From: Oscillospiraceae bacterium
Lineage (GTDB): Bacteria > Bacillota > Clostridia > Oscillospirales > Ruminococcaceae
DNA: 64,000 bases
Assembly: GCA_020024285.1 (NCBI GenBank)
Contig: JAHHTZ010000006.1
Coordinates: forward strand, 49,043-113,042
Reading direction: 5' to 3'
Shown here: piece by piece, positions 41,828-48,983 of the stretch
How positions within the stretch are numbered: position 1 is the first letter of the stretch
Layout: every line of letters begins with the position of its first letter
Notes under the pieces: generated by a model
The model's database searches: none
What the model was told of the DNA's origin: nothing
Seen by the model: the letters and a program-made list of their open reading frames with translations, nothing else
Program-made: the position numbers and the translations under genes

Positions 41828-42730
41828 TTAGTCTTTCAGTCTTGGGTCCAGTGCATCGCGCAAACCATCGCCCATTACGTTAAGAGCAAGGATGGTAAGC
41901 ATGATTCCCATGCCGGGGATAACGGTAACATGCCAAGCGTCGCGGATGTAGGTTCTTGCGTTGGAAAGCATTGCGCCCCACTCCGGTGTCGGCGGCTGGA
42001 TGCCCAAACCGAGGAAGGAAAGTCCTGCGATGGAGAGGATCGCACCTGCGATACCGAGGGTGATCTGAACGATGATCGGTGCCATTGCGTTCGGGATGAT
42101 GTACTTAAAGATGATGGTAAAGTCATTACATCCGATTGCTCTTGCAGCCTCGATGAATTCCTGATCCTTTACTGTCAGTACAGAAGCTCGTACCGTTCTT
42201 GCAAAGGTTGGGATATAAGCGATTGCGATCGCCATCAGTACGTTCACAAGGCTTGTTCCCAATGCAGCAACGATTGCGATTGCCAAAAGCATGGATGGGA
42301 TTGCAAGAAGGATATCCATCAAACGCATCAAAACGTTGTCAAGGGTCTTGCCGTAGTATCCTGCAACTGCGCCGAGTGCACCGCCCACGATGCTGGAGAA
42401 GATAATGGCAATGGTACCCATAAAGAGCGAGTATCTTGTGCCCCAGAGCATTCTCAGGAACATATCGCGTCCAAACTCGTCCAATCCAAACGGATGAGAG
42501 GCACTTGGTGTCTGCAAACGATTCATCAGGTTTTGTTTGATGACATAGTTGTTATAAAATTCCTTGCCGGTTGCAAAGTCGATCACAATGGTTATAACGG
42601 AAATAGCGACAAGCAGTAAAATAAATGCCATACCAACCATTGCCATTTTGTTCTTTTTGAAACGGCGCCATGCTTCCTGCCACAGGGATCTTTGTTTTTT
42701 CACTTTACTGTTTGTTGTATTGGTTTTCAC
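41828..42730 (-). CDS. Dipeptide ABC transporter permease (DppC/OppC type)
   Basis: 300 residues with six spans. The N-terminal WQEAWRRFKKNKMAMVGM with first span is the OppC_N region, and the EAA loop (EFIEAARAIGCNDFTIIFKY) contacts the ATPases. GIQPPTPEWGAMLSNARTYI is typical near the end. It follows dppB by 10 bases. Confidence 0.94.
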   Translation of the reverse strand: MKTNTTNSKVKKQRSLWQEAWRRFKKNKMAMVGMAFILLLVAISVITIVIDFATGKEFYNNYVIKQNLMNRLQTPSASHPFGLDEFGRDMFLRMLWGTRYSLFMGTIAIIFSSIVGGALGAVAGYYGKTLDNVLMRLMDILLAIPSMLLAIAIVAALGTSLVNVLMAIAIAYIPTFARTVRASVLTVKDQEFIEAARAIGCNDFTIIFKYIIPNAMAPIIVQITLGIAGAILSIAGLSFLGLGIQPPTPEWGAMLSNARTYIRDAWHVTVIPGMGIMLTILALNVMGDGLRDALDPRLKD

Positions 42731-42740
42731 TGCTTTTCAC

Positions 42741-43688
42741 CTACTTTCTCTTGTATTGTGACTTGATGCGTGGATCAACGAATGCATAGATGATATCTAC
42801 CAGCAGGTTGACGATCGTAAATGTGGTTGCCATAAAGATGATGGAGCCCAGAACAAGCGGGATATCCTTTGATTTGATGGATTCTACCATCAATCTGCCG
42901 AGTCCCGGCCAGGAAAATACGGTTTCTGTCAGCATCGCACCACCGAGGAGGCTTCCGAACTGAAGACCAACGGCTGTGATGATCGGAATCAGCGCATTGC
43001 GCAGCATATGGCGATATGTGATGATTTTTTCGTCAACACCTTTTGATCTTGCGGTATCGATGTAGTCCTGACGGATGACCTCCAGCATGGAGGATCGTGT
43101 CATACGGGTGATGGTTGCTGCACATCCGGTACCCAGTGTCAATGCCGGAAGGATGAGGCTCTGCAGCAGAGGAAGGAAGCCTTCGCCCATACCCTGCGAC
43201 GGAAGCCATCCCAGTCCCAGTGAGAAGATGATAACCATCAAAAGACCGAACCAGAAGTTTGGCATTGCAACACCGATGAGTGCAAGGACCATCGATACAT
43301 TATCCAACGTCGAATATTGCTTTTTCGCTGAGATGATACCCGTTGGGATACCGATCAGCAGCGCTACGAGGATACCTGCCACTGCAAGGACACAGGTATT
43401 TGGGAAGCGGTCGATGACCTGATCCCAGACGCTGATACTGTTTTTATAAGATACACCCAAATCTCCATGGAGCATATCCCACATGTACTTTCCGTACCGT
43501 ACCAGCAGCGGATCGTTGAGCCCTAATTCTTCTCTTTTCATCTCTAAGGCTTCTTCCGTTGCCTGCTCACCCAAAATCATAGCTGCCGGATCACCTGGAG
43601 ATAGGTTCAAGATAAAGAATACGATAAAAGTTACACCCAGTATTACCGGGATAAGCATCAAGAGACGCTTGATGACATACTTTAACAT
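42741..43688 (-). CDS. Dipeptide ABC transporter permease (DppB/OppB type)
   Basis: 315 residues from ATG 43688 (MLKYVIKRLLMLIPVILGVT; AAAGGAG upstream). LSPGDPAAMILG near the N-terminus, the EAA loop (DYIDTARSKGVDEKIITYRH) and GSLLGGAMLTETVFSWPGLG are OppB signatures. First gene of the importer operon, behind a sigma-A promoter. Confidence 0.95.
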   Translation of the reverse strand: MLKYVIKRLLMLIPVILGVTFIVFFILNLSPGDPAAMILGEQATEEALEMKREELGLNDPLLVRYGKYMWDMLHGDLGVSYKNSISVWDQVIDRFPNTCVLAVAGILVALLIGIPTGIISAKKQYSTLDNVSMVLALIGVAMPNFWFGLLMVIIFSLGLGWLPSQGMGEGFLPLLQSLILPALTLGTGCAATITRMTRSSMLEVIRQDYIDTARSKGVDEKIITYRHMLRNALIPIITAVGLQFGSLLGGAMLTETVFSWPGLGRLMVESIKSKDIPLVLGSIIFMATTFTIVNLLVDIIYAFVDPRIKSQYKRK

Positions 43689-43741
43689 ATTATTCTCCTT
43701 TTCTTTACAATTTGATTTTGAGGGTCCCTTCATTGAGGTGA

Positions 43742-43770
43742 AGTATAAGACATTTAACGCAGATTGTCAA
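43742..43770 (-). promoter_or_regulatory. Sigma-A promoter of the importer operon
   Basis: Minus strand TTGACA (43765-43770), 17-base spacer, TATACT (43742-43747). Confidence 0.85.
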
Positions 43771-43796
43771 CAATTTATTTACACTTGTTATATAAT

Positions 43797-43814
43797 TTGT
43801 ATATAATTATACAA
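43797..43814. promoter_or_regulatory. Probable GntR/FCD operator
   Basis: TTGTATATAATTATACAA: perfect 7-base arms TTGTATA / TATACAA with a 4-base centre, about 27 bases upstream of the importer -35. FCD-type GntR proteins bind TTGTATACAA-like palindromes, and a gene for such a protein lies divergently at 44169. Partial copies (CTTGTTATATAATTTG) precede it. Confidence 0.65.
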
Positions 43815-43890
43815 CACCAATCGATTGTATTGTCTATTTTTCTGTTTTTAGGGCGGATTTCGTCCGTTTTTTGTACCTTTCTTGTTAAAA

Positions 43891-43926
43891 AAATAACCGA
43901 TCCAACGTGTGGATCGGTTATTTTTT
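43891..43926 (+). terminator. Orphan terminator in the divergent importer/gntR gap
   Basis: Arms AAATAACCGATCCA / TGGATCGGTTATTT (43891-43904, 43910-43923) with T run to 43926 on the plus strand. A second, smaller stem followed by TTTTTT lies at about 43849-43872. No coding gene ends here. The rest of 43689-44168 holds only the two promoters and the operator. Confidence 0.8.
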
Positions 43927-44091
43927 AGGGCATGAGCAGTAATTTTTGCACAGAAAAAAATGGTTATCTGTTATAAATATGTCAATCTTTTTCGCTGCAT
44001 CTCCTTTTTCCTCCAAATCATCGCAGAGCATCTTAGTGATATTTACTATGTTTGTGTGTCTTTCTCAGGAGAACACTGTATCTCAAAATAC

Positions 44092-44120
44092 TTGACAGAG
44101 AATCAAAAAATACTCATAAT
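44092..44120 (+). promoter_or_regulatory. Sigma-A promoter of the GntR gene
   Basis: TTGACA (44092-44097), 17 bases, CATAAT (44115-44120). Confidence 0.75.
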
Positions 44121-44168
44121 GATTTATCATAGCTAACATTAAAATTTAAGAGCATGGAGGGTACACTA

Positions 44169-44876
44169 TTGGCAGCAGAAAAAGAGAAACTGTCCTTAAA
44201 AGCAGAAGCATATATTCGGGACAAAATCATAAACGGTGAATTGCAGGCAAACGATAAAATCATCGAAACCGATGTTGCAAAAGCATTGGGAATCAGTCGT
44301 GGACCCATCCGCGAAGCATTAAAGGTCCTTGTTTTTGAGGGACTTGTTGACTATGAAGCCAACAAAGGGTGCTCCGTTACCACACTGCTCCCTGTTGATG
44401 CATACGAAATTTTCTTCATGAGGGGCAGCCTTGAAAAAATCGCACTGGAGCGATGCGGCGGAAAGATTCCGGATGAATTCATCCTGAAGATGGAGGTTGC
44501 TCTTGACAACATGGATGCAGCCATCGGCGGCAAGCTGTCGGACATCATCGATGCAGACGAAATGTTCCACACCCAAATCGTCGAAAGCGGGCATATGAGC
44601 CGCCTTACAAAGATGTGGAAGATGCTCAGTCCGCTCAACGGGGCAATGTTCCTCACCGTAAATAACGCCAAGAAGCACGACCCCGAGGTTTTTTCCAGTC
44701 TTGATCCAAGCAACCGCTACTACCGTAAATATGAAAACGTCTACGAATCACACAGGATGCTCTTTGAGGTATTGAAGGAGGGCAATCTTCGCAATTCCTG
44801 CGAATGCCTCGATGCACATTATGAGCTGATCGGCAAGAAGATCTACCGCTCCTACCTCAAGGACGAAACAAGATAG
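44169..44876 (+). CDS. GntR-family regulator with FCD domain
   Basis: 235 residues from TTG 44169, which has GGAGGG seven bases upstream; ATG 44154 is in frame but has no ribosome site. The winged helix (AEAYIRDKIINGELQANDKI, ALGISRGPIREALKVLVFEG) is followed by an all-helical FCD ligand domain with DEMFHTQIVESGH (metal/ligand residues). Divergent from the importer operon, with a matching operator between them, so it is likely the local repressor. Stop abuts the stop of the convergent gene. Confidence 0.93.
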   Translation: MAAEKEKLSLKAEAYIRDKIINGELQANDKIIETDVAKALGISRGPIREALKVLVFEGLVDYEANKGCSVTTLLPVDAYEIFFMRGSLEKIALERCGGKIPDEFILKMEVALDNMDAAIGGKLSDIIDADEMFHTQIVESGHMSRLTKMWKMLSPLNGAMFLTVNNAKKHDPEVFSSLDPSNRYYRKYENVYESHRMLFEVLKEGNLRNSCECLDAHYELIGKKIYRSYLKDETR

Positions 44877-45896
44877 TTATTCGCCATATGCATTGAGCAC
44901 ATCGCATACATACTGCATATCAGAAACATCAAACCGCTGGTCACAAGGCAAACTGATCACATGCTCATAGATGTACCGTGTGTCATCTTGATGCGTTAAG
45001 TCGATGTAAGGACCTTGTGGCCAAAAAATTGAGGTTTTGATTCCATTTTTTTCTATATATTCCTGAAAACGGGCTCTGTCCGACACAAACAAGGTGAAGT
45101 GACTGGGTACCGATTCTGCATCCAGCTGTGGGAATACGATTTTGATGGCATCGTTTTTCTTCATATGGTCGAGCAGATACTGATAGTTTTCGCGGCGTTT
45201 TTTCGAGATTTCCTGATAATCCGCGTGTTTCATGATATATTCCGACTGTTCATCCCCTGCGTAAGCATCAAAAATCTGGCGCAGCTTCATCTCGCAGCTC
45301 CAGAACAACTCCGAGTCATTGTTTTCGATGGCTTCATAGCGCTGGCGCAGATGCTCCGGATGAGGCTCCAATGGGGCAAATGCGAAGGTCCCGTTTCGTT
45401 TCATAGCAAATCCGCCTGCGGCAACCCCCATCCATTTGCGCAAGCTGCCCACTACATAGTCTGCCAACGGATCGACCCCGTTTGCAGAGAGGACCGAATG
45501 GGTTACATCCTCGATGATGCACACACCGTGTTCCTTGCATTTTTTCACAAACTCGCGGTCGTATTTGCAGAACCCGTAATAGCCGCACAGATTGATGACG
45601 CTGATTTTATCAAGGACACTCTCGTCGAAAACAGGTGTCATACTGCGGTCCAGATGATAGAACATCAACGTATATCCTGCTTTTTTGTACGGCGCCACAA
45701 CGGTTTCGCAGGTATACAGCGGCAGATATGCCACTTTTTTGGTATCCGTGGTTTTGATATCCTCGATGGCATAATAAATTGCACACCGGCCAGACATCAT
45801 AAACTTTAGGTCATCGTGCGTGCACAGAGAATCAAAAAAATGATTTTCCTTCTCCTGTGTTTTTTCCAGCGGAAGCAGTCCACCAATTTTTTTCAT
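44877..45896 (-). CDS. PLP-dependent aminotransferase-like protein (DegT/DnrJ/EryC1 fold)
   Basis: 339 residues with fold type I aminotransferase patterns: LPLYTCETVVAPYKKAGYTL, CIIEDVTHSVLS (Asp for the PLP ring) and the Schiff-base Lys in VVGSLRKWMGVAAGGFA. DegT-type enzymes act on nucleotide sugars; this one is short and diverged, so the substrate is uncertain. Its leader contains a long hairpin (45936-45985). Convergent with, and directly abutting, the GntR gene. Confidence 0.72.
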   Translation of the reverse strand: MKKIGGLLPLEKTQEKENHFFDSLCTHDDLKFMMSGRCAIYYAIEDIKTTDTKKVAYLPLYTCETVVAPYKKAGYTLMFYHLDRSMTPVFDESVLDKISVINLCGYYGFCKYDREFVKKCKEHGVCIIEDVTHSVLSANGVDPLADYVVGSLRKWMGVAAGGFAMKRNGTFAFAPLEPHPEHLRQRYEAIENNDSELFWSCEMKLRQIFDAYAGDEQSEYIMKHADYQEISKKRRENYQYLLDHMKKNDAIKIVFPQLDAESVPSHFTLFVSDRARFQEYIEKNGIKTSIFWPQGPYIDLTHQDDTRYIYEHVISLPCDQRFDVSDMQYVCDVLNAYGE

Positions 45897-45935
45897 TGCA
45901 ATTCCCCCTGATTCATTTTATTTTGTTGAGATGAT

Positions 45936-45985
45936 CGCCCAAGATCGGCATGGCAGAATCCATATTCTGCTGCCGTTTTTGGGCG
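45936..45985. promoter_or_regulatory. Long hairpin in the leader of the aminotransferase-like gene
   Basis: CGCCCAA / TTGGGCG arms (45936-45942, 45979-45985) enclose GGCAGAAT / ATTCTGCTGCC. The T-rich side is on the plus strand (TATTTATTTTT), so it may end plus-strand transcription or form an RNA element 40 bases upstream of the minus-strand ATG. The gap from 45986 to 46584 shows a small hairpin (GCAGCCGCAGC / GCTGCTGC, about 46113-46133) and no gene I can support. Confidence 0.5.
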
Positions 45986-46584
45986 TATTTATTTTTACAT
46001 TGTTTTTGATTGGAAAAAACAATGCGTTTGACACGGTTTATTTGATTTTGTATTTTCTATATCGGTCATCACATCGTTGCATGTTTCGATCTATCCTGCA
46101 AAAATGACGCAGCCGCAGCCAAAGCTGCTGCATATCACATCAGTCTGCCGCTGTCAATTTGAATAAAGGGGAACAAAATTCGATTCGATCGATTGGAACG
46201 ATTCCTTGTCGCGTTTAGGAACAATATAAGCTCCAACAAGAAATGAAGTCAAGGGGAAGGGAAAAAAATTTATACTTATTCCCTTTTCTTCTCCTCTTTT
46301 CGTTGAATCTGACGAAAATATTCTCTTTCCTTTTCCCCAACACATGCAAATCATGTCGTAGGTGACACAGCTTATATCCACAAAGCTCTCACGCTTTTCC
46401 TTTTTCTATACTAAAAAACTTTCTAAATCGTATGAGGAAAGAATGTCTAAATCGATGGTTTTTTTGCAGCTTTTCCGTCATTAAAATACGGAGAATGTTC
46501 CGCTTTCTCTTCAAAGCCTTCGAGATTTCGCCTTTCTGTTCTCGATTTTATTGTTCGGTTTCCATCAAAAAGGGGTGAAACGAC

Positions 46585-46642
46585 GATAGTCCGCAGTGAA
46601 AATTTTCTGATTTTTTTCAGGAAATAATCACTGCGGACTATC
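46585..46642. repeat. 58-base palindromic element
   Basis: Perfect 15-base terminal arms GATAGTCCGCAGTGA / TCACTGCGGACTATC with an internal smaller stem (CTGA/TCAG around an A/T run). It lies about 70 bases downstream of the PilZ gene. There is no T run after it. Could be a solitary MITE-like element or an atypical terminator. Confidence 0.7.
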
Positions 46643-46713
46643 AAAATTGATTTAAATATGGTATTTTGTATGTAGGAAGTCATCAAAAAGCAAGAGTGGC
46701 AGGTCCCTATGGT

Positions 46714-47340
46714 TTACAGCTTGCTTCTCTTCTGTCGCAGATCTTCTGTAAAAACAAAGTTGCGGATCGCTGCTTCTGACTGTCTTGGCAGATCGACAAA
46801 ACGGCACGAATAACAAAATATATCCGGAAGATGGGTCGGACGCACCCTTACAATATGTGCCTTCACCGGAACGACGTTATTTCCAAACGCAAAGGAGAAG
46901 GAAACGAGCATCCCAGGCTCCAGCCTATGCTCTGAAACAAACATGATTCCACCGGCGCTGACATTTTTGATGGTAATGGACTGCGGTGTCGGGATGCCGT
47001 CCAGAACAGCTTCCACCTTCATGGAAATGTTCACGCGCAACTCTTCCCTCAGCTTTGGAGTATCCTCTGTTTCCGTTTCGATGATATAGTAGGTACGTTT
47101 TGTAGAAAACACGCAAAATTCCGATGGCGTTGTACTTTTTGCTACACAATGGTATGTGATAAAATCGTCTTTGGTGTTTTCCGGCATCACATAAAATTCT
47201 TTTGGTATCTCAAAATCCGGCTCATCTTCAAATATGATCGTGATGGAAGCCACGTCAGGATGGTCGAATTTTGCCCTCTTGATGATGTTAAAATCCATAC
47301 TATAAAGTGTACATTTTTCAGCGTGTAATAAAGGATTCAT
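46714..47340 (-). CDS. PilZ-domain protein (probable c-di-GMP receptor)
   Basis: 208 residues. The N-terminal about 95 residues resemble a YcgR-like flagellar-brake fold of unknown detail. The C-terminal PilZ domain has the two c-di-GMP-binding motifs: RxxxR as REELR (about residue 98) and NxSxGG as NVSAGG (about 125). FSFAFGNNVVPVKAHIVRVR and YSCRFVDLP complete the barrel. With both motifs intact it should bind c-di-GMP. It is 1.6 kb from the GGDEF/HD-GYP gene, with Spo0A between. Confidence 0.87.
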   Translation of the reverse strand: MNPLLHAEKCTLYSMDFNIIKRAKFDHPDVASITIIFEDEPDFEIPKEFYVMPENTKDDFITYHCVAKSTTPSEFCVFSTKRTYYIIETETEDTPKLREELRVNISMKVEAVLDGIPTPQSITIKNVSAGGIMFVSEHRLEPGMLVSFSFAFGNNVVPVKAHIVRVRPTHLPDIFCYSCRFVDLPRQSEAAIRNFVFTEDLRQKRSKL

Positions 47341-47525
47341 TCTGATTCTCCTTTCAAATAATGACCCACAGTAAAAATATACCTTGAATTGACAAAAAGG
47401 TCAAGGGAGAAACGTCATATATTCTATCGCTTCAAGTCACTTCAGCCGGATTTTTCCTTGTAAGCATCGCATCCGAAGCAGGATGAAACGTTTTTATCAC
47501 TTTCTTCCTTATATATAGAAAAATT

Positions 47526-47544
47526 TTTGTCGAAAACCGTCGAA
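47526..47544 (+). promoter_or_regulatory. Two candidate Spo0A boxes
   Basis: TTTGTCGAA (47526-47534) matches the 0A box exactly (TGTCGAA core), and CGTCGAA (47538-47544) follows 10 bases from the first core. They lie between the PilZ and spo0A genes, about 190 bases upstream of the PilZ start and 300 upstream of spo0A. The binding is inferred from the motif. Confidence 0.5.
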
Positions 47545-47732
47545 CCATAAATCGGAGGCATTTTATGATATAAAACAGTATGATCCACGACCCCTTCCCA
47601 TTTTTTGCAGAGAAGATCTGTGCAGTGATTTCGGATATTTGCAGAAAACGTCTGCCCCCCGCTCTATGGGAGCAGCGAAATATGCGGTATCAGGGCAAAA
47701 TAATAAAATTCAAAACATTTTTTAAGAAACCC

Positions 47733-47761
47733 TTGCATTGTTTGCCATATTATGGTAATCT
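47733..47761 (+). promoter_or_regulatory. Putative sigma-A promoter of spo0A
   Basis: TTGCAT (47733-47738), 17 bases, TAATCT (47756-47761), with small inverted repeats CCATATTATGG and ACCATATATTGG-like sequence around it. No sigma-H type promoter was evident. The remainder of 47341-47836 is AT-rich without a gene. Confidence 0.5.
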
Positions 47762-47836
47762 ATATCCATACCTTTTTACCATATATTGGAATTTAATGTA
47801 AATCAATAAAATTTTGACAGCTTGGAGGCATCAGTG

Positions 47837-48613
47837 ATGGAAATGAAACTAAAACTTTTACTTTCCGACGACAGTAAAGATTTTTGTACGCAGTTTGCAG
47901 GGATCATGCAATCTTATGGCTTTGAAACGGCATTCGCCCCGCGTGACGGCTATGTACTGATCGACAAGATCAAGGAATATCGCCCAAACGTTGTGTTGAT
48001 GAACGTGTTTATGCCTCATCTGGACGCGATCGGTGTTGTCAAAGCGATTCAGGCATGCACTCTCAAGCCAACCCCAATGTTTATGGTAATGACCAATTAT
48101 GACAACCCTCTGATCGAACGGGAAATGGTATGCACCGGGATTTCCTATTGTTTCCTTCGTCCGTTCGATACAGAAATGGTCGCAGAGCGCATCGTTCAGC
48201 TTTGCGGCTGTCAGAGCACCCTGCCTGCTCAAAGCAGCACACCAACCCAGACAAAGCCTGATCTGGAGCTGATGGTCACGGAGATCATCCATCAAATCGG
48301 AGTACCTGCGCACATCAAAGGGTATCACTACCTGCGTGACTCCATTGTTTTGTCTGTAAACGACAGCTCGATCATCAACTCTGTCACAAAACAGCTCTAT
48401 CCTTCTGTAGCAAAAATGCACAACACCACCTCAAGCCGCGTAGAGCGTGCCATCCGTCATGCCATCGAGGTTGCATGGGACCGCGGAGATGTGGATGTTC
48501 TCAATTCTTACTTTGGATACACAATCCACAATTCTCGTGGAAAGCCCACCAACAGCGAATTTATTGCAATGATCGCGGATAAGATCCGCCTGCGCCTGAA
48601 AATCGCCAACTAA
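47837..48613 (+). CDS. spo0A: Spo0A-family sporulation regulator with altered receiver domain
   Basis: 258 residues from ATG 47837 (MEMKLKLLLSDDSKDF; GGAGG eight bases upstream). The C-terminal DNA-binding domain is canonical: IIHQIGVPAHIKGYHYLRD, SVAKMHNTTSSRVERAIRHA and GKPTNSEFIAMIADKIRLR. The receiver keeps the acidic pair Asp11-Asp12, but the phospho-acceptor aligned with Asp56 of Bacillus is Asn56 (VVLMNVFMPHLD, codon AAC), and the conserved Lys108 is Arg (CFLRPFD). A standard phosphorelay cannot phosphorylate Asn. It may be constitutively active, regulated otherwise, or be a second paralogue. The neighbours make c-di-GMP. Confidence 0.93.
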   Translation: MEMKLKLLLSDDSKDFCTQFAGIMQSYGFETAFAPRDGYVLIDKIKEYRPNVVLMNVFMPHLDAIGVVKAIQACTLKPTPMFMVMTNYDNPLIEREMVCTGISYCFLRPFDTEMVAERIVQLCGCQSTLPAQSSTPTQTKPDLELMVTEIIHQIGVPAHIKGYHYLRDSIVLSVNDSSIINSVTKQLYPSVAKMHNTTSSRVERAIRHAIEVAWDRGDVDVLNSYFGYTIHNSRGKPTNSEFIAMIADKIRLRLKIAN

Positions 48614-48644
48614 TTGCTGTTGTCTGTCCGATCACGACATCCTG

Positions 48645-48703
48645 TACTCCCTCTTTTTCCTGAACAGCCCTTGTGCGCTTTCGGTCAAGAGGGGGTATTT
48701 TTA
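48645..48703 (+). terminator. Terminator after spo0A
   Basis: TACTCCCTCTT (48645-48655) pairs with AAGAGGGGGTA (48687-48697, one G-U) across a 31-base loop, followed by TTTTTA. The remaining 48704-48983 is an AT-rich spacer without a recognisable gene; the next gene has GGAGG before its ATG. Confidence 0.7.
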
Positions 48704-48983
48704 TATTTATGAACATCCCCTACAAAATTTTTCTACATTCGCTCTTCGATTTGGATTGATTTTGAATTTAGTTTATGCTAAAATTTAGGGTATATCACAA
48801 AATTTTACAATTAATATATTTTATAATGTAAAGATAAATTTTATTTTTCGGGAGTGCGCCGAAGGATGCATCCTCGACCATGCCAATCGATACCGCATCC
48901 CCAAAACGCTATCCTGCAAAAACGTCCCCCTTATAAAACGTATTTTAAGATACAATGAACTTCGACTATGGAGGAATCAACCC

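Noticed and set aside
46154..46381. 75-residue minus-strand frame in the 800-base gap
   Set aside because: Low-complexity translation with no ribosome site and no recognisable domain.
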